Below, in pieces: positions 1 to 4,944 of a stretch of DNA of 8,042 nt (position 1 is the first letter of the stretch; the number at the start of each line of letters is the position of its first letter). The stretch comes from Desulfovibrio sp. (GTDB lineage Bacteria; Desulfobacterota; Desulfovibrionia; Desulfovibrionales; Desulfovibrionaceae): the NCBI GenBank assembly GCA_009773975.1, contig VSMX01000066.1, positions 4,317 to 12,358 on the forward strand, given 5' to 3'. A program made the position numbers and the translations under genes. Below the pieces are notes generated by a model, which was not told the origin of the DNA, made no database searches, and was given only the letters and a program-made list of their open reading frames with translations.

Positions 1-1
1 A

Positions 2-181
2 TGCCAAAAAGAAAACGCCGCCCAATACCGGGAGTTGAAAGGGCTTTTCCCCTCTCCCCGGCACGCCGTTTGTTATATCATGGAGTCTTTTCCGATCCGC
101 CGAAAAAAGGATCTGCAAAAATATGGCTTTTACCGCACCAAAGAGCAGATATTGAAAAATTATGACAGGATGGGCTTCTGA
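2..181 (+). CDS. C-terminal fragment of an Eco57I/type IIG-like adenine-specific DNA methyltransferase (5' end outside window)
   Basis: An open frame enters from the left edge and ends with TGA at 179-181, leaving 59 residues. The residues look like real protein: a charged start, then HAVCYIMESFPIRRKKD (residues 21-37) and YGFYRTKEQILKNYDRM (41-57). As I remember the family, large Eco57I-type (COG1002) N6-adenine methyltransferases and type IIG restriction-modification enzymes often end with a hydrophobic stretch, then (D/E)(T/S)FPI, a charged KD, and YG-YRTK--IL--YD, which is what is seen here. The enzyme would methylate, and possibly cleave, DNA at a specific site. The catalytic SAM-binding and NPPY motifs would lie outside the window, so activity cannot be judged. 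The stop is one base from the convergent murI stop. The family call rests on remembered C-terminal wording only; the reading frame itself is more secure than the function. Confidence 0.6.
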   Translation, partial: CQKENAAQYRELKGLFPSPRHAVCYIMESFPIRRKKDLQKYGFYRTKEQILKNYDRMGF

Positions 182-182
182 T

Positions 183-1004
183 TTACAAGTCCACAAGCCT
201 CGCCTGGTTCCTGTTCATTGCCACGCCCAGAAAGTGGCCCCCTACCCTCGTAAAGCGTTCCGGATTGTCCGTGGTCAGAAAATCTCTTTTGCCGGTTTCG
301 CCCCCCGCCCGCAGGATCCCAAGCTCATCGAGTCTTTTGGCCACGTCCTCCGCTGTTGCGCTGGCCGAATCGACAATTCTTGTTTCCTCCCCCACAACTT
401 CACGCAGGGAATTGAGAAAGAGGGGAAAATGCGTACAACCCAGGAGCAGGGTATCCGGCGCATCCGGGTCGTGGAAAATATCGTCCAGATAGCGGGCAAG
501 AACTGCCCTGGCAATCGGGCCTTCTGTCCAGCCTTCCTCGGCAAGCGATACCAGGAGCGTGCAGGCCCTGGCTGTAACTTTTGCCCCGGGATTGATGGCG
601 TCGATGGCATGCTGGTAGGCGCCGCCCTGAACGGTGGCCTGAGTGGCGATTACGGCGATATGGCCGTTTTTGCTGGCCTGACAGGCTGCGCGCGCCCCCG
701 GGCCGATAACGCCAAGCACGGGAATGGGCGCAAATTCCTTTTGCAATACGGGCAAAGCCGCGCTTGTGGCCGTATTGCAGGCAACCACAAGCATCTTGAC
801 GCCAATTTCCACAAGCTTGCCGGCGGCCAGCAGTGTGTAGCGCACAATGGTGTCGCGCCCCTTGGTGCCGTATGGCAGGCGCGCGGTATCGCCAAGATAG
901 AGCAGGTTTTCGGCCGGCAAAAGTGAGGCAATGGCCTTTAACACGGTCAGACCGCCCATGCCGGAATCAAAGATGCCGATGGGCAACTCGCGCTTGTCTG
1001 ACAT
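183..1004 (-). CDS. murI: Glutamate racemase MurI
   Basis: A cytosolic cofactor-independent racemase that converts L-glutamate to the D-glutamate used in peptidoglycan precursors. The 273 residues match the family length. The N-terminal signature IFDSGMGGLTVL (residues 11-22) carries the conserved D13/S14. The two catalytic cysteines sit in VVACNTAT (C76) and LLLGCTHFPLF (C190, followed by T191-H192). LGDTARLPYGTK (38-49) and the LVSLAEEG segment (151-158) are also typical. The ATG is chosen because AGGAGG lies at 1016-1021, eleven bases upstream, slightly far but strong. That Shine-Dalgarno overlaps the stop codon of the 26-codon gene just upstream, so the two are probably co-transcribed and translationally coupled. 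At the 3' end it converges on the methyltransferase fragment with a one-base gap and no obvious terminator. The C-terminus (after about residue 240) is ordinary. Confidence 0.97.
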   Translation of the reverse strand: MSDKRELPIGIFDSGMGGLTVLKAIASLLPAENLLYLGDTARLPYGTKGRDTIVRYTLLAAGKLVEIGVKMLVVACNTATSAALPVLQKEFAPIPVLGVIGPGARAACQASKNGHIAVIATQATVQGGAYQHAIDAINPGAKVTARACTLLVSLAEEGWTEGPIARAVLARYLDDIFHDPDAPDTLLLGCTHFPLFLNSLREVVGEETRIVDSASATAEDVAKRLDELGILRAGGETGKRDFLTTDNPERFTRVGGHFLGVAMNRNQARLVDL

Positions 1005-1015
1005 ATTTTTATTTG

Positions 1016-1021
1016 CCTCCT
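1016..1021 (-). promoter_or_regulatory. Shine-Dalgarno of murI overlapping the upstream stop codon
   Basis: On the minus strand TAG (1020-1022), the stop of the 26-codon gene, runs directly into AGGAGG (1016-1021). A ribosome finishing the small peptide therefore sits on the murI initiation site. This arrangement is classic for translational coupling, and it also fixes the murI start at the ATG eleven bases on. Confidence 0.8.
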
Positions 1022-1100
1022 AACCGCAGTGCCAGCCGCAAGCATTCAATACCAGCAACAATGTTCCAGTCAGGGCCAGGATTGCTGTTTTTTTCCACAT
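1020..1100 (-). CDS. Putative 26-residue lipopeptide/mini-lipoprotein upstream of murI
   Basis: A 26-codon frame, ATG at 1098-1100 and TAG at 1020-1022, too short for usual ORF cut-offs. It starts MWKK, continues with a hydrophobic core (residues 5-18, rich in L, A, T, V), reaches a lipobox-like LNAC (18-21), and ends CGWHCG. This is the plan of a lipoprotein signal peptide with lipid-bearing Cys21, leaving a mature peptide of six residues with one further Cys and one His. Asn at lipobox position -2 is tolerated but not ideal. AGGA lies six bases before the ATG, and a good sigma70-type promoter lies about 30 bp upstream. The signal part resembles entericidin-type mini-lipoproteins, but the mature part is far shorter than theirs. 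It could be a membrane-anchored lipopeptide, a toxin-like peptide, or only a leader that couples translation to murI. I recognise no named family. Confidence 0.68.
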   Translation of the reverse strand: MWKKTAILALTGTLLLVLNACGWHCG

Positions 1101-1128
1101 GGTTATTCCTTTGTATTCTGTTTTACCG

Positions 1129-1157
1129 ATTATCCTTTATCGAAAAAAATTTTTCAA
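1129..1157 (-). promoter_or_regulatory. Sigma70-type promoter for the lipopeptide-murI operon
   Basis: Reading the minus strand, -35 TTGAAA (1152-1157), a 17-base spacer, and -10 GATAAT (1129-1134). Each hexamer matches five of six consensus bases at ideal spacing. Transcription would begin near 1122, leaving a leader of roughly 20 nt with AGGA before the small gene's ATG. The spacer contains a T7 run. Confidence 0.72.
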
Positions 1158-1187
1158 GAGCGATTTTCCCGAGCCTCCATGCCTTGC

Positions 1188-1211
1188 AGGGCTTCCCTAT
1201 AGGGCTTCCCT
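1188..1211. repeat. Tandem 11-bp direct repeat at the 3' end of the secreted-protein gene
   Basis: AGGGCTTCCCT occurs at 1188-1198 and again at 1201-1211, separated by two bases. The second copy and part of the spacing encode the last residues (REAL) of the minus-strand gene. The first copy begins around its stop codon and continues past it. This looks like a small local duplication that may have created or moved the stop. Confidence 0.7.
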
Positions 1212-1721
1212 GTTCCTCCTTTTTATTTCTTCCGCATCGGGCGCGTTTTTATAGACATAGATGATGGCCACGCGCAGGCGGGCGGCCGAGGCCACGCGGA
1301 TGGAGAGATAAATTTTTGCAAGGTCATCTGGCAGATTCTTTTCCCAGACAGCGTACCAGTAGCGATAGTCCCCGCTGTTTTCGCGCGTGCCGTAATTGCC
1401 AGGCTTGCCGTATTTTTCGGCCAGCTGGGTTTCCAGCTCGTTATAGAGCGCTTTGGCGCTCCTGCCATCCATATTTTCAAAATCGGAAAAGGCCACAACC
1501 CTTTCCAGGCCGGACGCATCGAAACCCAGTACATAGCGGCCCAGGGAATAGTGCGGTTTGGGGATGTTTCTGGTTTCGTATGTGTTCACGCCAAAATCCG
1601 GCGGAGCGTCCTTGAGGCCGGAAAACTGTTCGGGCTTTGCGCCCATTTGCGTGCCAAAGGGGCCGGCGAAGACATATCCGGGCAAAAACACGAAAAAGAG
1701 GACAAGAAAAAGTTTTTTCAT
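1197..1721 (-). CDS. Secreted/periplasmic protein of unknown function, 174 residues
   Basis: The chosen start (ATG 1719-1721) gives MKKLFLVLFFVFLPGYVFA, a clear Sec signal peptide with AxA-like cleavage after residue 19, and a mature protein starting GPFG. The mature part opens FGTQMGAKPEQFSGL (residues 22-36). It continues with IPKPHYSLGRYVLGFD (53-68) and a charged helix, ALYNELETQLAEKYGKPGNYG (about 91-111), followed by YWYAVWEK. It ends in strands (IYLSIRVASAARLRVAIIYVYKN) and a basic tail. This pattern (a GPFG-MG opening, a segment measuring a repressed or expected value, then a helix with L--KYGK, a W--K, and a C-terminal YEF-type strand) recalls small exported DUF proteins in many proteobacteria with no known function. 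The frame is open 20 codons further upstream (ATG at 1781), but that would bury the signal peptide. No strong Shine-Dalgarno is seen. It is divergent to uvrA and lies upstream of the lipopeptide-murI pair. Confidence 0.83.
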   Translation of the reverse strand: MKKLFLVLFFVFLPGYVFAGPFGTQMGAKPEQFSGLKDAPPDFGVNTYETRNIPKPHYSLGRYVLGFDASGLERVVAFSDFENMDGRSAKALYNELETQLAEKYGKPGNYGTRENSGDYRYWYAVWEKNLPDDLAKIYLSIRVASAARLRVAIIYVYKNAPDAEEIKRRNREAL

Positions 1722-1760
1722 GGCCCAAGTTTCGGCTATTCGGCGAAAACAAGCAAGGCA

Positions 1761-1807
1761 TATAATGGATTCCCATTGCATTTTTTCACAGCATGGCTAT
1801 TTATAAT
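1761..1807 (+). promoter_or_regulatory. Candidate -10 elements for uvrA
   Basis: Two perfect TATAAT hexamers lie on the plus strand at 1761-1766 and 1802-1807, upstream of the uvrA ATG at 1851. Neither has a convincing -35 at 16-18 bases; TTGCAT at 1776-1781 is 20 bases from the second. If the second is used, transcription starts near 1813, after the alternative in-frame ATG at 1806. That favours 1851 as the start. I see no recognisable LexA box. Confidence 0.4.
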
Positions 1808-1827
1808 GTCTTTCCAGCAGTTTTCAA
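1800..1827 (-). promoter_or_regulatory. Candidate promoter of the secreted-protein gene
   Basis: Minus strand: -35 TTGAAA (1822-1827), 16-base spacer, -10 TATAAA (1800-1805), each five of six consensus bases. Transcription would start near 1792, giving a leader of about 70 nt. Its -10 overlaps the plus-strand TATAAT at 1802-1807, so the two promoters of this divergent pair would compete for the same DNA. Confidence 0.55.
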
Positions 1828-1850
1828 CGAATCAAAAAGCCATACGCGCC

Positions 1851-4814
1851 ATGAAGCCTTGCATACATATAGAACATGCCCGCCAGCACAATCTCAAAGA
1901 CATCAGCCTGGACATTCCACGCGACGAGCTTGTGGTTGTTTGCGGGCCTTCCGGTTCGGGAAAGTCAACTCTTGCCTTTGACATTGTTTATGCCGAAGGC
2001 CAGCGCCGCTATGTGGAATCTCTTTCGGCATACGCCAGGCAGTTCCTGCCGCAAATGGACAAGCCGGATGTTGAAAAAATAGAAGGCCTTTCCCCGGCCA
2101 TTTCCCTGGAACAGCAGGGGTTGGCAAGAAATCCGCGCTCCACCGTGGGCACGGTAACCGAGACCCATGATTTTTTGCGCGTCTTTTTCGCGCGCCTGGG
2201 CACGGTTTATTGCCCGCAATGCGGTCGGCCAATCGAATCCCGCGACATAGACGAGATAATCGCCGAAATCCTGGCCCTGCCAGAAGGCGAGAAATTTATC
2301 ATCATGGCCCCGATTGTCGAAAGACAAAAAGGAACGCAGCAGGAGAGATTCCGCAAGCTCAAGGCCGAAGGCTTTGCGCGTCTGCGGGTTGACGGCGAAT
2401 TTGCCACTCTCGACAATCCGCCCGTACTCGATAAAAACAAGCGTCATACAGTCGATCTGGTAATCGACCGGCTGGTTTCGAAACCGGGCAACCGCGGCCG
2501 CGTGGCTGATTCCGTGGAACTTGCCTTGCGCCAGGGCGAGGGGCGCCTTTTGCTCTACAGGCCCGACGCGCCGGAAAACGGACGCGAAAGCCTGCATTCC
2601 ACAACCCAGGCCTGTCCGCATTGCCAGATTTCCCTGCCTGCTCCAAGTCCACAACTTTTCTCATTTAATGGCCCCCAGGGAGCTTGCCCCCGCTGCGTGG
2701 GTCTGGGCACGGTCGATTACTTCGAACCCAGGCTCATCGCCCCCAACCGGGGCCTGGCCCTGAAGAGCGGCGCTCTTCTGCCATGGGCCACGCCCCGGTC
2801 CTTTGAACGCTATGCCAGCGCCCTTGACGCGCTTGGTAAAAGGCATGGCTTCAAACTTGACGAGCCCCTGGAAAACTTTTCGGAAGAAGCCCTTTCCGCC
2901 CTTTTTTATGGAGAGGACAAAAACGGCAGGCCCGCGCTTGGCTCCCTTGGCCTTAGGCGCAACTGGATGGGCGGCGTTGTGGCCCTGGGCGCGGCTGGCG
3001 ATCACCAGGCCGCGCATTTTGCCAGTGCCCGGGAGGCAATGCGCAATACCGTTGTCAGCGACAACCGCTGGCCAGGCGTTATTCCGCTTCTCGAGCAGGG
3101 GATGCAGTACGGCGATGCCTGGCGGGACGAACTGGCCCGATTCCGCCAGTCCCGCGACTGCCCGGACTGCAAGGGCGCCCGGCTGAGGCCGGAAGCCCTA
3201 TCCGTGCGCGTTGGCGACCTGAATATTGCCCAGTTTTGCGACCTGCCAGTTGACCGCGCCCGCAAGTGGCTGGCCGCCCGCGAATTTACAGGCAAACAGG
3301 CCCTGATTGCCGAACCGCTGCTCAAGGAAATCACCGGCCGCCTGGCCTTTATGGAAAATGTCGGCCTGGATTATCTTTCTCTCGGGCGCTCCATGAACAC
3401 GCTTTCCGGCGGCGAGGCCCAGCGCATTCGCCTGGCCTCGCAACTGGGCTCCGGCCTTGTGGGCGTTACATACGTTCTGGACGAGCCTTCCATCGGCCTG
3501 CATCCGCGCGACAACGAGCGTCTGCTCGGCACTTTGCGCTCCCTGCAGAAACGCGGCAATACGGTGCTGGTTGTCGAGCATGATGAAGCCACGATCTGCG
3601 AAGCGGACACCGTCATCGAGCTTGGCCCTGGTTCCGGCTCCCAGGGCGGCGAAATCATGTTTCAGGGCAATGTGGATGAGTTGCTGGGCAAGTCCGACAC
3701 GCTGACTGCCCGCTACCTGCGCGGCGACGAATCCATCCCTCTGCCGGATGAAAGGCGCCAGGGCAAGGGCGCCCTGCTCCTGCGCAATGTAACGACCAAC
3801 AATCTGCGCGGCATTGACTGCAAAATTCCGCTGGGCACCCTGACCTGCGTAACCGGCGTTTCCGGGTCCGGCAAAAGTTCCCTGGTTGTCGATACCCTTT
3901 ACAAGCACCTTGCGCTTTCGCAGGGTCTGCGCGTTGACCAGCCGGGCACAATCAGCGCCCTGGAATACCTTGACGGGGCCGCGCCAATCGAGCGCGTGGT
4001 GGCCATTGACCAGACGCCAATCGGCCGCACCCCGCGATCCAATCCCGCAACCTACACAAAGATTTTTGATGAAATCCGCAATATTTTCGCCATGACTCCG
4101 GACGCGAAAAAACGCGGTTTCAAGCCGGGGCGCTTTTCATTCAATGTATCGGGCGGCCGCTGCGAAGCCTGCCACGGCGAAGGGCAGATTCGCGTCGAAA
4201 TGCATTTTTTGCCGGATATCTATGTCACCTGCGATGTCTGCAAGGGCAAGCGCTACAACCACGAAACACTCGAGGCTCGCTACAGGGGCCTGAATATTGC
4301 AGAAGTGCTCGATTTGACGGTAAGCCAGGCCAGGGAACTGTTTGACGCCTATCCTGCGCTGGCAAGACGCCTGGCAATTCTCGAGGAAGTGGGGCTCGGC
4401 TATATTCGCCTTGGCCAGCCCGCGCCCACGCTTTCCGGCGGCGAGGCCCAGAGAATCAAAATTTCGCGCGAGCTTGGCAAGCGCACATTGCCGGGCACGC
4501 TTTATATTCTTGACGAGCCCACAACGGGCCTGCACATGCACGAGGTGGGCAAGCTAATCAAGGTGCTTCATGCCCTGGTGGAAAAAGGCGCCAGCGTTGT
4601 TGTGATCGAACACAATACCGACATGATTCTGGCATCCGATCATGTGCTGGACATGGGGCCTGGCGGCGGCGAAAACGGCGGCCTGATCGTGTCGTCAGGC
4701 ACGCCGGAAGCAATTGTGGCGGACCCGAATTCCATCACCGGCCGCTTTCTCATGCAGGAACGCATCGACCGCCGCAAACGCCATCGTGACCGGGCCCTGA
4801 CAAGGCAACGTTAA
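1851..4814 (+). CDS. uvrA: UvrABC system protein A (excinuclease ATPase subunit)
   Basis: The DNA-damage sensor of nucleotide excision repair: a dimeric ABC-type ATPase that loads UvrB at distorted DNA. From the ATG at 1851 it has 987 residues (the E. coli protein is about 940), beginning with IHIEHARQHNLKDISLDIPR, as UvrA should. All key motifs are intact. First ATPase: Walker A GPSGSGKST (32-40), signature LSGGEAQ (518-524), Walker B with D544/E545. Second ATPase: GVSGSGKSS (669-677), signature LSGGEAQ (861-867), D888/E889. The first zinc module has C255, C258, C279, C282. The second has C771, C774, C794, C797. IGRTPRSNPATYT begins at 724. An additional CPQC pair (121/124) and CPDC (437/440) are present. 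The frame is open back to 1551, but upstream residues do not resemble UvrA. No Shine-Dalgarno precedes either 1851 or the in-frame ATG at 1806. The protein ends in a short basic tail (QERIDRRKRHRDRALTRQR). It is a single gene with its own terminator. Confidence 0.98.
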   Translation: MKPCIHIEHARQHNLKDISLDIPRDELVVVCGPSGSGKSTLAFDIVYAEGQRRYVESLSAYARQFLPQMDKPDVEKIEGLSPAISLEQQGLARNPRSTVGTVTETHDFLRVFFARLGTVYCPQCGRPIESRDIDEIIAEILALPEGEKFIIMAPIVERQKGTQQERFRKLKAEGFARLRVDGEFATLDNPPVLDKNKRHTVDLVIDRLVSKPGNRGRVADSVELALRQGEGRLLLYRPDAPENGRESLHSTTQACPHCQISLPAPSPQLFSFNGPQGACPRCVGLGTVDYFEPRLIAPNRGLALKSGALLPWATPRSFERYASALDALGKRHGFKLDEPLENFSEEALSALFYGEDKNGRPALGSLGLRRNWMGGVVALGAAGDHQAAHFASAREAMRNTVVSDNRWPGVIPLLEQGMQYGDAWRDELARFRQSRDCPDCKGARLRPEALSVRVGDLNIAQFCDLPVDRARKWLAAREFTGKQALIAEPLLKEITGRLAFMENVGLDYLSLGRSMNTLSGGEAQRIRLASQLGSGLVGVTYVLDEPSIGLHPRDNERLLGTLRSLQKRGNTVLVVEHDEATICEADTVIELGPGSGSQGGEIMFQGNVDELLGKSDTLTARYLRGDESIPLPDERRQGKGALLLRNVTTNNLRGIDCKIPLGTLTCVTGVSGSGKSSLVVDTLYKHLALSQGLRVDQPGTISALEYLDGAAPIERVVAIDQTPIGRTPRSNPATYTKIFDEIRNIFAMTPDAKKRGFKPGRFSFNVSGGRCEACHGEGQIRVEMHFLPDIYVTCDVCKGKRYNHETLEARYRGLNIAEVLDLTVSQARELFDAYPALARRLAILEEVGLGYIRLGQPAPTLSGGEAQRIKISRELGKRTLPGTLYILDEPTTGLHMHEVGKLIKVLHALVEKGASVVVIEHNTDMILASDHVLDMGPGGGENGGLIVSSGTPEAIVADPNSITGRFLMQERIDRRKRHRDRALTRQR

Positions 4815-4836
4815 TTGGGGGCCAACAACGCGCGAA

Positions 4837-4875
4837 AATGGCGGGAAAGTTCCGGATTGGAGCCTTCCCGCCATT
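4837..4875. terminator. Likely bidirectional terminator hairpin between uvrA and the surface-protein gene
   Basis: AATGGCGGGAA (4837-4847) and TTCCCGCCATT (4865-4875) form a perfect 11-bp stem around a 17-base loop, 22 bases after the uvrA stop. On the plus strand no T-run follows. On the minus strand the stem is followed by a short T run (ATTTTCGCG), so it fits better as the terminator of the convergent gene, about 70 bases past its stop. It probably serves both. The rest of the 130-bp gap shows only a weak imperfect repeat (CAAGCCGG / CCGGTTTG). Confidence 0.65.
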
Positions 4876-4944
4876 ATGTTTGTCCTGTCAGTTCAAGCCG
4901 GAATTCTGAAAAGACATTCAAGCATCCCGGTTTGAGGATTAATA

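Noticed and set aside
1..165. A 54-codon plus-strand frame starting with ATG at base 1
   Set aside because: Its ATG sits at the window edge by chance and the residues look random. The next frame (2-181) reads as a convincing protein end with a recognisable motif, so this one is a shadow.
162..926. 254-codon plus-strand frame over murI
   Set aside because: Fully antisense to a clear glutamate racemase, without a ribosome site; its composition follows from the murI codon bias.
1141..1196. Terminator between the secreted-protein gene and the lipopeptide gene
   Set aside because: A T7 run is present, but the only stem is six pairs with a bulge and a large loop, and the T run is better explained as part of the promoter spacer.
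1722..1781. Twenty-codon N-terminal extension of the secreted protein
   Set aside because: It would place a non-hydrophobic stretch before a perfect signal peptide and lacks a ribosome site.
1551..1850. Upstream extension of the uvrA frame by 100 codons
   Set aside because: It overlaps the divergent secreted-protein gene, does not resemble UvrA, and crosses both candidate promoters.
4893..4934. Second hairpin (CAAGCCGG / CCGGTTTG) in the 130-bp gap
   Set aside because: It needs a G-T pair on one strand and has a mismatch on the other, with no T run; too weak to call.
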